From Bog-532 sp965277615 (lineage in GTDB: Bacteria > Actinomycetota > Actinomycetes > Streptosporangiales > Streptosporangiaceae): 64,000 nt of DNA. Positions 34,482 through 43,513 of this stretch are shown piece by piece (positions within the stretch are counted from its first letter, which is position 1; every line of letters starts with the position of its first letter). The stretch lies in NCBI GenBank assembly GCA_965277615.1, contig CBDIDG010000004.1:868001-932000 (forward strand), read 5' to 3'. A model generated the notes under the pieces. That model saw only the letters and a program-made list of their open reading frames with translations. It made no database searches and had not been told where the DNA came from. Position numbers and translations under genes: made by a program.

Positions 34482-34533
34482 CGAGGGCCGGGGGCAACCG
34501 CACGGCCGAGGCGGCTGCCCCCGCCGGCTCGCT
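34480..34533 (+). terminator. Intercistronic stem-loop between binding protein and permease
   Basis: Arms AGCGAG...CCGGGGGCA and TGCCCCCGCCGGCTCGCT pair with a few mismatches around a GC-rich loop, directly after the binding-protein stop. It is probably a partial terminator or mRNA-stabilising stem that raises binding-protein levels over the membrane components, common in ABC operons. Confidence 0.5.
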
Positions 34534-34563
34534 CAGCGGCGAAGCGACGAGACGGAGGTGGAC

Positions 34564-35439
34564 ATGCAGGAGTTCGCCAGCATCCTGCTGAACGCCATCA
34601 CTCTGGGCTGTACTTATGGCCTGATCGGCCTGGGATTCGTGATCGTGTTCCGCTCGACCGGGGTCATCAGCTTCGCGCAGGGCGCGTTCATGATGACGGG
34701 CGCCCTGCTGTTCGCCACGCTGATCAACCACTCGGTGCCGGTGTGGGCGGCGCTGGTCATCACGGTGGCGGCGCTGGCCGCTCTGGGCACAGTGACGTTC
34801 GTCCTCGTTTTCGGCCGGCTGGCCGGCCTGGAGTCGTTCGTGGGCGCGATCGCCACGATCGGGGTGGGGACCCTCATCGAGGCCATCGTCCTGCTCATCT
34901 GGGGTCCGTCGATCATCACCATAAAGTCGATCTTCAGCGGCGGGAATCACCATCTCGGCGGCCCGTTCGTCATCAGCAACATAGGAATATTCACCCTGGC
35001 TGTCACCGCGGTGGTCTTCGTCCTGGTCATCCTCGGCCTGCAGAAGTCACCGCTCGGCGTGCGTATGCGGGCGAGCGCCGACAACCCGGGGCTCGCCAGC
35101 TACACCGGGCTGCACGTGGTCCGGCTCTCCAGTGCCGCGTGGGCGGTGGCCGCAGCGACGGGAGCGCTCGCCGGGGTCGTCTTCCTCATCGGCTCGCAGC
35201 CCGACCCGGAAACCGTATATTCCCTGGGCCTCGCGGCCTTCCCCGCCATCCTGCTGGGCGGCATCGACTCGATCGGCGGGTGTCTCGTCGGCGGCCTGCT
35301 CATCGCGCTCGTGCAGTCGGCCATCGCCACCTGGTGGGGTGGCCAGTATCAGGATGTCGCCGCCTACGTGGCCCTGCTGCTCTTGCTGCTGGTGCGACCG
35401 CAGGGCTTGTTCGGGCGGATCGATGCGAGGCGGCTATGA
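34564..35439 (+). CDS. livH: ABC importer permease, LivH type
   Basis: A 291-residue membrane protein with about eight hydrophobic segments and the LivH features GCTYGLIGLGFVIVFRSTGVISFAQGAF at the N-terminus and LGGIDSIGGCLVGGLLIA near the C-terminus. It forms half of the translocation channel with the following LivM protein. ATG at 34564 has GGAGG 5 nt upstream, preferred over the in-frame GTG at 34558. Confidence 0.9.
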   Translation: MQEFASILLNAITLGCTYGLIGLGFVIVFRSTGVISFAQGAFMMTGALLFATLINHSVPVWAALVITVAALAALGTVTFVLVFGRLAGLESFVGAIATIGVGTLIEAIVLLIWGPSIITIKSIFSGGNHHLGGPFVISNIGIFTLAVTAVVFVLVILGLQKSPLGVRMRASADNPGLASYTGLHVVRLSSAAWAVAAATGALAGVVFLIGSQPDPETVYSLGLAAFPAILLGGIDSIGGCLVGGLLIALVQSAIATWWGGQYQDVAAYVALLLLLLVRPQGLFGRIDARRL

Positions 35440-35449
35440 GGACGCGGAG

Positions 35450-36499
35450 ATGCACATGACCGCACTGTTGCCGCCATCCGGTTCGCGCCTGGCCCGGGTG
35501 GCGAGGTCCCGGCTGGTCCTCTCGGCGGTGTTCATCGTCGTCTGCGCCCTGGTGCTGCAGGCCAGCTCGTTCTGGATCTACGAGACGGCCCTGATCGCCA
35601 TCTACGGCATCGTCGGGCTGAGCCAGGAATGGATGTTCGGCCGGGCCGGGCAGGTGACCCTCGGTGCCGCCGCCCTGCTCGCCGTCGGAGCGTACACGAC
35701 CGCTTGGGCCTCAACGATGTCCTGGCTGCCCTTCCCGCTGCCTCTGGTCGTCGCCGGCCTGGCCGGCGCGGTGGTCGGCGTCCTGATCGGCGTGCCGGGA
35801 CTCCGTTTCAGCGGCCTGTACCTCCTGCTCACCACCCTGGCCCTGCAATTCATCGTCAGCTTCGCCGGGGAACAGATTCAGGGCCAATCGCACGCTTCCG
35901 GCTTCGTGGTGAAGGCTCCAGCGTGGGGTTCGGTCAACTTGTCTACCGGGCGACCGTTCCTGGTGGTCTGCATGGTGGTCCTGGGCCTGACCATGCTCGG
36001 CCTGAGCGGTCTGTACCGCACGGCACCGGGCCGGGCCTGGAGCGCCATCCGGCAGAATGAGGTGGCCGCGGCGACGCTGGGGATCCCCGTCGTCCGGTGG
36101 AAGCTGGTGGCCTTCATCGGGAGTTCGGCGGTTGCGGCGGTGGCCGGCTCCCTGTACGCATATTCCCTGGCCAGCGTCGACTACAACAGCTTTTCGCTCG
36201 ACCTCAGCCTCACCCTGCTCGTGATGGTCTTCATCGGCGGCGTCGGCTGGCTGGTGGGCCCGCTGGTCGGCGCGTTCTTCGTCGCTCTGCTCCCGACCTG
36301 GGTAGGTGACCTGGCCGGCCGTTTCCCGGCCGGCGGCGGGGCCTACAGCTATCTGTCCAGTCACGAATCGTTCATCGAGCTGGGCATCTATGGCCTGCTG
36401 CTCGTGCTCGTCCTGCTATACGAGCGGGGCGGCATCGTCGGAGGCCTGCTGCGGCTGTTCATCGTGGGACGGCGTCGATGGGAGCTGGTCCGGAAATGA
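35450..36499 (+). CDS. livM: ABC importer permease, LivM type
   Basis: A 349-residue membrane protein with repeated hydrophobic segments and the LivM-like LSQEWMFGRAGQVTLGAAALLAVGAY and FSGLYLLLTTLALQFI. It is the partner of the LivH protein. The start is ATG 35450 or 35456; both have GA-rich sites, and GGAG sits 6 nt before the second. The longer open frame starting inside livH is antisense-like. It overlaps the next ATPase gene by ATGA. Confidence 0.88.
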   Translation: MHMTALLPPSGSRLARVARSRLVLSAVFIVVCALVLQASSFWIYETALIAIYGIVGLSQEWMFGRAGQVTLGAAALLAVGAYTTAWASTMSWLPFPLPLVVAGLAGAVVGVLIGVPGLRFSGLYLLLTTLALQFIVSFAGEQIQGQSHASGFVVKAPAWGSVNLSTGRPFLVVCMVVLGLTMLGLSGLYRTAPGRAWSAIRQNEVAAATLGIPVVRWKLVAFIGSSAVAAVAGSLYAYSLASVDYNSFSLDLSLTLLVMVFIGGVGWLVGPLVGAFFVALLPTWVGDLAGRFPAGGGAYSYLSSHESFIELGIYGLLLVLVLLYERGGIVGGLLRLFIVGRRRWELVRK

Positions 36500-37269
36500 A
36501 CAACGGCGTCGCGCGAAGTGACCTGGCCGCGGCCGGGGAGCACGCTGATGGCAACCGCTCGGACGGGTGCGTGCTGGTGGTCGAGTCGCTGTCGGTGACC
36601 TACAGCAACGGCGCCCGGGGCGTGAGCGGGTTTTCGCTATCGGTCCGCCCGGGACAGGTGGTATCCGTTCTCGGCCGCAACGGTGCAGGCAAGACCAGCT
36701 CGCTGCGCGGTATCGCCGGAATTCCGCACAGCGAGCGGGCCCGCATCGGCGGCAGCGTATTGATCGACGGCAAGCCGGTGCGGAGCAAGACGCCGGGCCG
36801 GACGCACCAGGCCGGCGTCGCCCTCGTCCTGGAACGGGACAAAGTGTTCCCCAACCTTACGGTCGAGGAGCACCTGCGCCTGGTCTCCGGCAAGACGGGC
36901 GCCCGCGCAGGCTGTGCTTTCCAGAACCTGGAGGCGCTGCGCGACCGCCGCGCGGGACTGCTCAGCGGCGGCGAGCGGCAGATGGTCGCCCTGGAGATGG
37001 CCCTGCGGCAGCAGCCACGCATCCTGCTGGTCGACGAGATGTCGCTCGGCCTGGCACCGGTGATCGTCAAGGATCTGATGACACGGGTCCGGCGGGCCGC
37101 GGTCGAACAGCAGACGGCGGTGGTCATCGTCGAGCAGGAGGTCGTCAACGCGCTGGAGATTTCGGACTACGTCTACCTGCTGGACCACGGGGAACCGGTG
37201 CTGAACGGTGCACGCGCCGATATGGACGCCGACGAGCTGGGCCGGCGCCTGCTGGGGGTCTCGCTGTGA
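36496..37269 (+). CDS. livF: ABC importer ATPase, LivF type
   Basis: A 257-residue ATPase with Walker A GRNGAGKT (60-67), signature LLSGGERQMVAL, Walker B RILLVDEMSLGLAP and a C-terminal EQEVVNALEISDYVYLLDHGE. The MSLGLAP ending of Walker B marks the LivF branch. An N-terminal extension of about 25 polar residues precedes the domain. ATG at 36496 overlaps the LivM stop (ATGA). An in-frame ATG 18 bp upstream is possible. Confidence 0.9.
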   Translation: MNNGVARSDLAAAGEHADGNRSDGCVLVVESLSVTYSNGARGVSGFSLSVRPGQVVSVLGRNGAGKTSSLRGIAGIPHSERARIGGSVLIDGKPVRSKTPGRTHQAGVALVLERDKVFPNLTVEEHLRLVSGKTGARAGCAFQNLEALRDRRAGLLSGGERQMVALEMALRQQPRILLVDEMSLGLAPVIVKDLMTRVRRAAVEQQTAVVIVEQEVVNALEISDYVYLLDHGEPVLNGARADMDADELGRRLLGVSL

Positions 37270-38105
37270 GTCCGGAGCGGAGCGGCTCCGCGGCGCCTGA
37301 TGAACAGCCGGGTCCAGTGCTGGAGGTGTCCGGCCTGTCGATCGCCTTCGGCGGCCTGCGGGCCGTTGACGGCGTCAGTTTCCGGGTGGGCGAATCGGAG
37401 CTGTACGGCGTCATCGGCCCCAACGGCGCGGGGAAGACGACGCTGCTCAACGGCATCTCCGGGCTCGTCCCGCTGGCCTCAGGCCAGATCGCCCTGCGCG
37501 GCACACGGCTCGACAAGCTCTCCCCGCATGCGGTCGCCCACCAGGGTGTCTCCCGCACATTCCAGGCGGTTGAGGTATTCAACGATTTCACGGTGCGTGA
37601 CTATCTTCTGGTCAGCCGGCTTCGCTGGCAGAAGCACTCGATTTTGGGCTCCGCGGTCAGCGCGCCTGCCGTGCGGCGCAGCGAGCGCGCTGAACGGCGG
37701 CTCGCCGACGACACGCTGGCCGAGTTCGAGCTTGGGCACCTGGCTGGGCAGCCGCTGCACTCGATCGGGTACGGGCAGCGCAAGGTGGTCGATATTCTCC
37801 GGGCCCTCATCGCCGACCCGGTCATACTGCTGCTGGACGAGCCGACCTCCGGCACGTCGAGCGCCGACCGCCTCGCCCTGCGGCGCGCGCTGACCGAGGC
37901 GAAGGCCCGCCAGATCGCGACGGTGGTCGTGGACCACGACGTCAGCTTCATCTCCGACACGTGTGACCGCACCCTGGTCCTCAACCTGGGGGCCAAGCTT
38001 GCCGAAGGGACACCGGACCAGGTTCTGGCCGATAAGGCGGTCATCGCCGCGTACATCGGGACTCAACGAGGCCCGGAGGCCAGCCATGACCAGGCCCGTT
38101 CCTGA
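37266..38105 (+). CDS. livG: ABC importer ATPase, LivG type
   Basis: A 279-residue ATPase with Walker A GPNGAGKT (51-58), Walker B ILLLDEPTSG and switch His in VVVDHDVSF. The signature is IGYGQRKVVDILRA, the relaxed form usual in LivG proteins. The D-loop reads GTSSAD rather than GLNPAE. GTG at 37266 overlaps the livF stop by GTGA. It completes a five-component importer (LivK, H, M, F, G). Confidence 0.9.
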   Translation: MSPERSGSAAPDEQPGPVLEVSGLSIAFGGLRAVDGVSFRVGESELYGVIGPNGAGKTTLLNGISGLVPLASGQIALRGTRLDKLSPHAVAHQGVSRTFQAVEVFNDFTVRDYLLVSRLRWQKHSILGSAVSAPAVRRSERAERRLADDTLAEFELGHLAGQPLHSIGYGQRKVVDILRALIADPVILLLDEPTSGTSSADRLALRRALTEAKARQIATVVVDHDVSFISDTCDRTLVLNLGAKLAEGTPDQVLADKAVIAAYIGTQRGPEASHDQARS

Positions 38106-38164
38106 GAAGTCAACGCCGTAGCCGCCTGGCCCCCCGGGGCAGCAGAGGAGAGTTCGCCCGAGCG

Positions 38165-39436
38165 ATGGACATACCGCGCGAAGACACCGAACACCAGGCC
38201 GCCCCGGATACGCTGGCGGCCCTGCCACTGGCCGGCACCATCGTCGTGGACTTCACGCACGTGCTGGCCGGGCCGTTCTGCACGCAGATGCTGGCCGATG
38301 CCGGCGCCGACGTCATCAAGGTCGAGCGACCTGAAGGAGAGTACGCCCGGATCCGCGGGGCGCGCCGGATCGGCGACGACGGTGTGATGGTCAGCGCCTA
38401 CAACGTCGCGGTCAATCGCGGCAAGAAAAGCCTGGCCCTGGACCTCAAGAGCCCGGCGGGCCTTGCCGTCGCTCTCGACCTGATCGCTCAGGCCGACGTC
38501 GCCATCGAGAACTACGGGCCGGGTGTGCTCGCCCGGCTGGGCGTCGACTTCGCCTGCCTGCACGAGCAATACCCGCGACTGGTCACGGCGTCGATCAGCC
38601 TCTTCGGCGATGCTGCGCGGGGCACCACCTTGGGACACCGCAGTGGGCTCGCGATCGTCGCCGAGGGTGAGAGCGCCGTGACCAGCGTGACGCGGGACCG
38701 GGCCGGCGACCCGGTGCTCCTGGGCATGCCGCTGGGCGACATGGCTACGGGCATGGCCTCCTACGGAGCCATCGTCACGGCCCTGTTGCAGCGGGAGCGG
38801 ACCGGAAAGGGGCAGCATGTCGACCTGTCGATGGTGAAGACCCTGCTGGGGCTCAACTCGACGCTCCTCACATCGGCGCAGATCGGGGGCGTGGATCTGT
38901 ACGATCCACGCCCCGCCGGCTACGGCCTGTACCGCTGCGCGGACGGCTGGGTGACGATCGGCGTGAACACCGATACCCTCTTCCGCAAGCTCGCGCGGGC
39001 CATCGGGCGCCCCGAACTCGCCGACGATCCGCGCTACGCGAGCTACGTCGATCGCGACCGCGATCCGGGCGAGATCAATGACATCATCGCGGCGTGGGCG
39101 CTCCCGCGTACGGCGGCGGGGATCATCGAAGCCGTGTCCCGCCAGGGGGTGCCGTGCGGCCAGGTACCGACGCCGGGCCAGGCTTCGCGCAACCGCGAAT
39201 ACCAAGAGCTCGGCCTGATGCGCGTGGTGGACGACGGGGTCGGCGGGACGGTCGTGGCCCCGGCCAGCCCGATGGGCTTCGATCGGCCGCTCAGCAAGGT
39301 CCCGCGCATCGGCGAGGGTGCGCGCGATGTGCTCGGGCAACTGCTCGGCATCGATGACGGGCGTTACCAGGAGCTGGCGCTCCAGGGCGCTTTCGGACCG
39401 GCCGGAGTCACGGAGACCGGAGCCACCACAAAATGA
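38165..39436 (+). CDS. Class III CoA-transferase (CaiB/BaiF family)
   Basis: A 423-residue CoA-transferase with VVDFTHVLAGPFCTQMLADAGADVIKVE near the N-terminus and the catalytic Asp192 in MPLGDMATG, then the typical TGKGQHVDLSM. It moves CoA from a donor acyl-CoA to a free acid, activating it without ATP. Placed directly after the importer genes and before AtuA/DUF4387, it is probably the activation step for the imported acid. Confidence 0.88.
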   Translation: MDIPREDTEHQAAPDTLAALPLAGTIVVDFTHVLAGPFCTQMLADAGADVIKVERPEGEYARIRGARRIGDDGVMVSAYNVAVNRGKKSLALDLKSPAGLAVALDLIAQADVAIENYGPGVLARLGVDFACLHEQYPRLVTASISLFGDAARGTTLGHRSGLAIVAEGESAVTSVTRDRAGDPVLLGMPLGDMATGMASYGAIVTALLQRERTGKGQHVDLSMVKTLLGLNSTLLTSAQIGGVDLYDPRPAGYGLYRCADGWVTIGVNTDTLFRKLARAIGRPELADDPRYASYVDRDRDPGEINDIIAAWALPRTAAGIIEAVSRQGVPCGQVPTPGQASRNREYQELGLMRVVDDGVGGTVVAPASPMGFDRPLSKVPRIGEGARDVLGQLLGIDDGRYQELALQGAFGPAGVTETGATTK

Positions 39437-40794
39437 CCGCGGTCCGGCTGCTCGCCAACTGTGTCGTGGGCCTCGGGTTCTCCCGTCGTGGCTTCGAGCT
39501 CGGCTTGGCCCGCGAGCCGGACCTCATCGGCTGCGACGCGGGCAGCGCTGACTTCGGCCCCAGCTTCCTCGGCAGCGGGAGGGGCGCGAAAGCGACGGTG
39601 TCGGTCAAGCGTGATCTCGCCATCATGATCGAGGGTGCCACCCGGCTGGGGGTTCCCCTGGTCATCGGCAGCTGCGGGGGGGCGGGCGCCGCGCCGCACC
39701 TGGACAGCTTCCGCGCCATCGTGGCCGAGATCGCGCAGGAGGCAGGCCGTCGGCTGAAGGTCGCTCTCATCCATGCCGAGCTCGATAAGCACACGGTCAC
39801 TGAGGCGCTGGCGGCGGGCCGGGTCCGGCCGCTGGGGCAGGCTCGTCCGCTCACGCCGCAGCTCGTAGACGGCTCCGCCCGCATCGTCGGGATGATGGGC
39901 GCGGGCGCGTTCATGACAGCGCTGGAGGCGAAGCCGGACGTCGTCCTCGCCGGCCGATGCTGCGACCCGGCCATCTACGCCGGGCTCCCGCTGCTGCGGG
40001 GCATCGAGGCCGGCCTGTCGTGGCACGCCGCGAAGAGCATCGACAAGGGGTACCTCGCGACCACCAAACCGCAGCTCGGCTCGCCGGTGCTCGCTTCCGT
40101 CGACGACAACGGCTTCACGGTCGAGGCAATGCTGCCGGACAGCGTCTGCACTCCGGACAGCGTCGCCCGCGTCACCATGCACGAGAACCCGAATCCGTTC
40201 CGGATCGACCTGCCCAGCGGCACCCTGGTGGTCAGTGAGGCCAGGTACCGCCAGGACGGGAACGGCGGCGTGCGCGTCACCGGCAGCAAGTTTGACACGG
40301 CCGTCCGGCCCTCAATCAAGCTGGAGGGCGCCCGCTGGGTCGGGCACCGCGCGGTCATGATCGCGGGTATCCGTGACCCGCGGCTTCTGGCCCGCCTGGA
40401 CGAGTTCCTCGCCGAATACCGGGCGCTGCTCGGCCGGGTGGTCGCGAGCATGGGCATCGAGCCCGGCGCGTGGAGCGTCCGGCTACGGCCCTACGGCCAC
40501 GGCGCCGTGATGGGGCCGCTCGAACCGGACCCGTCGGCGGTGCCGCAGGAAGTGGGCCTGGTGGTTGACGTCGTGGCGGAGACGGAGGCCATGGCGGTCG
40601 CGATCGCCTCGCGGTCGGCAGCCACCGGCTCACGGCTGGATATCACCGGGCGGCTCGGCGGTGGCGGTAACTTCGCCTACCCTTTCTCGCCCAATGTCCT
40701 GCGCGGCGGCGCAGTCTACGAGTGGAGCATCTGGCATGTGATGGACGTCGCCGACGAGCGCGATCCGTTCCGCGTCGAGCTGGTGGAGCTGTGA
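39433..40794 (+). CDS. AtuA-family protein (acyclic terpene utilisation, DUF1446)
   Basis: A 453-residue AtuA-family protein with GCDAGSADFGPSFLG (33-47), LVIGSCGGAGAAPHLD and EAKPDVVLAGRCCDPAIYAG. The founding member is encoded in the citronellol/geranyl degradation cluster of Pseudomonas. Its biochemical function is not established. It is coupled by ATGA to the CoA-transferase and by GTGA to the DUF4387 gene, its usual neighbour. The role is presumed to be in processing an unusual acyl-CoA. Confidence 0.85.
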   Translation: MTAVRLLANCVVGLGFSRRGFELGLAREPDLIGCDAGSADFGPSFLGSGRGAKATVSVKRDLAIMIEGATRLGVPLVIGSCGGAGAAPHLDSFRAIVAEIAQEAGRRLKVALIHAELDKHTVTEALAAGRVRPLGQARPLTPQLVDGSARIVGMMGAGAFMTALEAKPDVVLAGRCCDPAIYAGLPLLRGIEAGLSWHAAKSIDKGYLATTKPQLGSPVLASVDDNGFTVEAMLPDSVCTPDSVARVTMHENPNPFRIDLPSGTLVVSEARYRQDGNGGVRVTGSKFDTAVRPSIKLEGARWVGHRAVMIAGIRDPRLLARLDEFLAEYRALLGRVVASMGIEPGAWSVRLRPYGHGAVMGPLEPDPSAVPQEVGLVVDVVAETEAMAVAIASRSAATGSRLDITGRLGGGGNFAYPFSPNVLRGGAVYEWSIWHVMDVADERDPFRVELVEL

Positions 40795-41099
40795 TCGCGC
40801 TCGGCGAGCTGGCCGAGGTGGTCAAGAGCGCCAACGCCGGAGCCACCTGGTTGACGCTGGACATCGGGTTCTCCGACCGTGCCTCGTACCGGCGGGCGAC
40901 CCGCGCGCCGGCCCTGACGGCGCTCTCGATCGCGGCACTCTACGCGGTCGGGCCGGAGCAGGTTGCGGTCTACCACTGCGACGAGATCCAGACGATCAAG
41001 GTGACGTTGCCCCGTACGGTGGCCGACGGTGGTGTCGCCGAGACGGACTTCGACGGCACACAGCAGTTCATTCCGCTGCTCGGACTGGCCATCGGGTGA
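40791..41099 (+). CDS. DUF4387 protein
   Basis: A 102-residue protein with the DUF4387 pattern ELAEVVKSANAGATWLTLDIGF and VAVYHCDEIQTIKVTLPR. Such proteins are regularly encoded beside AtuA proteins and are thought to form part of the same enzyme. GTG at 40791 overlaps the AtuA stop (GTGA). The longer open frame from 40722 lies within atuA in another frame. Function unknown. Confidence 0.83.
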   Translation: MIALGELAEVVKSANAGATWLTLDIGFSDRASYRRATRAPALTALSIAALYAVGPEQVAVYHCDEIQTIKVTLPRTVADGGVAETDFDGTQQFIPLLGLAIG

Positions 41100-41114
41100 T
41101 GGGGGGAACCGGCG

Positions 41115-42101
41115 ATGCGTGAGGTGGAGGAGAGCGGCTTCACGGGCTGGTCGCCGCCGGCCTACACGGTCGATGCCCACGGCAAGGTGACCGGGGCCCG
41201 GCCCGGCACGCCGAACAACTGGGGCCGGTGGGGTGCGTTCGATCAGCGCGGCACCGCCAACCTGCTGACCGCCGAGCGAGTGCGGCGGGCCGCGGCCCTG
41301 GTCCGCACCGGCGAGGTCATTGCGCTCGGGCTGCCCATCGGCCGCGGCTTCGACCTGCAGGGCAGCCGCCCGCAGGTCCAGCATCTTTTCCTGCGCACCG
41401 CCGGCGATCACCTGCTCGGCGACCCGGGCCCGGCGGACGTCCAGAGTGCCGACGACCTCGTCGTGCTGCCCCTGCAGGCCAGCACGCAGCTGGACGGGCA
41501 CGCGCATGTCGCGGATGGTGACGTCCTCTACAACGGCTTCTGGGCCGGACTGGTGACCGCACGGTCCGGTGCGCGCCGTCTCGGCATCCACCACCAGGGC
41601 CCCGGGATCGTGGGACGGGGCGTGCTGCTCGACGTGGCCAGCGTGCATGGCATCGACCCGTTCGAGACAGCCATCGACGCCGCCATGCTGACGAGCACCG
41701 CGACCGCACACGGGGTCCAGGTCGGAGCCGGGGACATACTGCTGGTGCGGACCGGATACCTCGGCCGCTGGCTCGCGGTACCAGGGGAGCGCCGGCGCCA
41801 GCGCCAGTCCGGCTTGACGGGGGACACCGTCGATTGGCTTGCTGAGGCCGACGTCGCCATGGTCGCTGCGGACAACCGCACGGTCGAGGTAGTGCCCGAC
41901 CCGGCTGGCGGCCGCGGCGCGCTGCCGTTCCATATAGCCGCGCTTCGCGACCTCGGCCTGCTGATCGGCGAGCTGTTCGACCTGGACGCGCTGGCCCAGG
42001 CTTGTGCCGATGATGGCCGTTATGAGTTCCTGTTCACCGCCGCGCCGCTGCCGCTGGTGAACGCGGTCGGCTCGCCCCTCAACCCGCTGGCCCTTCGATG
42101 A
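41115..42101 (+). CDS. Cyclase-family metal-dependent hydrolase
   Basis: A 328-residue protein of the cyclase/kynurenine-formamidase-like family. RWGAFDQRGTANLLTAERV is near the N-terminus and STQLDGHAHVADGDVLYNGFW (about 119-139) corresponds to the metal-binding His segment. HHQGPGIVGRGVLLDV follows. It probably hydrolyses a cyclic ester, amide or thioester. It is coupled to the MmgE/PrpD gene by ATGA. Confidence 0.82.
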   Translation: MREVEESGFTGWSPPAYTVDAHGKVTGARPGTPNNWGRWGAFDQRGTANLLTAERVRRAAALVRTGEVIALGLPIGRGFDLQGSRPQVQHLFLRTAGDHLLGDPGPADVQSADDLVVLPLQASTQLDGHAHVADGDVLYNGFWAGLVTARSGARRLGIHHQGPGIVGRGVLLDVASVHGIDPFETAIDAAMLTSTATAHGVQVGAGDILLVRTGYLGRWLAVPGERRRQRQSGLTGDTVDWLAEADVAMVAADNRTVEVVPDPAGGRGALPFHIAALRDLGLLIGELFDLDALAQACADDGRYEFLFTAAPLPLVNAVGSPLNPLALR

Positions 42102-43513
42102 GCGGATTCCGCGCCACCGAGGCACTCGCCGATTACGTAGCCGGATATCGCCTGGCGGACGAGGACCCGGCCGTCGCCGGCGCAGCCAAGACGCTGCTGC
42201 TCGACTGCCTGGGAGTGGCATACGCCGCCGGGCGTGGTGACGACGGCAGCGTCCGGCAACTCGCCGGGCTGGTGGCCCATCCCGGTGGCCGGGCGACCGT
42301 GCTCGGCACCCCGGCCACCGCGGCGGCCGCAGACGCCGCATTCGTGAACGGGTACGCGGCACACCTCGAGGAATTCGACGACTCCACCCTGCGCCCGGTG
42401 GGGCACCCGACCGCGACGATCCTGCCCGCGCTGCTGGCCCTCGGCGAGGCCGGGGCGTGCCACGGCGGTGAGCTGCTGGCGGCCTATCTCATCGCACTGG
42501 AGGTCCACGCGAGGCTCGGGCTCGCCCAGCCTGCGCTCTGGTCCTCGGCCGACACCTGGCTGCCGATCGGGACGGCCGGGCTGGTCGCCGCCACCGCCGG
42601 GGCGGCGCGGCTGACGGGCCTCACCCACGCACAGGCGGTACACGCGCTGGGACTGGCAGCTCACCTGTGCGGGCAGCTCAACCTGGGCAACGGTACCTCG
42701 GCCAAGCCGCTCGGCGCCGGCCACTCGGCACGCACCGCGGTTCAGGCGGTGCAGCTCGCGATACGCGGCTTCACCGGGCCCGCGGATGCGGTCGAAGCGC
42801 CGGGCGGTTTTGCCCAGGTCTTCCTGCGGGCCGACCCCGGCGAACTCGCAGCGTCACTGCAGCGTCTGGGCGGACCGGCTCATCTCGGCGAAGTGGGAGT
42901 CGCGCTCAAGCGCTACCCGAGCTGCTACGGGGCGCACTGGAGTGTCGACGCGCTGCGGGAGATCCTCGCGGCATCCGCGCTGGATCCAGCCGACGTCCGG
43001 CTGGTGGACCTCGTGTACCCGGCGAGCGCGGGTTTCCTCGATGACCCGGCGCCGACGACCGTCGAGCGGGCCCGCTTCTCACTGCAGTACAACCTGGCCA
43101 GCTGCCTGGTCGACGGCTGGCCAGCACTCGGCAGCTTTACCGCCAAAGCCCTGGCGGACCCCAGGAGACACGCCGCGCTCGCCCGGGTCAGGGCCCGCCC
43201 GCACGGGCCCGGGGTCGCGGCTCCGGAATGCTGGGAGCATCAGGTCACGGTCACGACGGCTGGCGGTGCCCAGATACGCCGGTCGGTGAAGCATCCGCGC
43301 GGGCACCCGCGCGACCCGCTGGCCCCCGGCGAGGCAGCGGACAAGTTTCTCGGCAACGTGGCTCCGATGGGACCCAGGCGGGCCCGGGTAGTCATGCAGC
43401 TGATCAGCTCGCTGGAGGAGCTGCCGAACGTGGCAACACTCGCCCGGTCGTTCCGGGTACCCGACTCCAGCGAGCGGGGCGACCGGACCGGAGGTGCCGG
43501 ACGATGGAACTGA
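42098..43513 (+). CDS. MmgE/PrpD-family protein
   Basis: A 471-residue protein of the 2-methylcitrate dehydratase/aconitate decarboxylase family. It has LLLDCLGVAYAAGRGDDG near the N-terminus, AAHLEEFDDSTLRPVGHPTATILPALLALGE (about 87-117) and KRYPSCYGAHWSVDA in the second domain. Members dehydrate or decarboxylate di- and tricarboxylates, so the operon's substrate may pass through a polycarboxylate-like intermediate. The C-terminus overlaps the next dehydrogenase gene by 10 bp. Confidence 0.85.
   Translation: MSGFRATEALADYVAGYRLADEDPAVAGAAKTLLLDCLGVAYAAGRGDDGSVRQLAGLVAHPGGRATVLGTPATAAAADAAFVNGYAAHLEEFDDSTLRPVGHPTATILPALLALGEAGACHGGELLAAYLIALEVHARLGLAQPALWSSADTWLPIGTAGLVAATAGAARLTGLTHAQAVHALGLAAHLCGQLNLGNGTSAKPLGAGHSARTAVQAVQLAIRGFTGPADAVEAPGGFAQVFLRADPGELAASLQRLGGPAHLGEVGVALKRYPSCYGAHWSVDALREILAASALDPADVRLVDLVYPASAGFLDDPAPTTVERARFSLQYNLASCLVDGWPALGSFTAKALADPRRHAALARVRARPHGPGVAAPECWEHQVTVTTAGGAQIRRSVKHPRGHPRDPLAPGEAADKFLGNVAPMGPRRARVVMQLISSLEELPNVATLARSFRVPDSSERGDRTGGAGRWN

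Noticed and set aside
38063..39340. Leftward open frame of 425 codons opposite the CoA-transferase
   Set aside because: The CoA-transferase frame has clear catalytic motifs, and the antisense frame has none.
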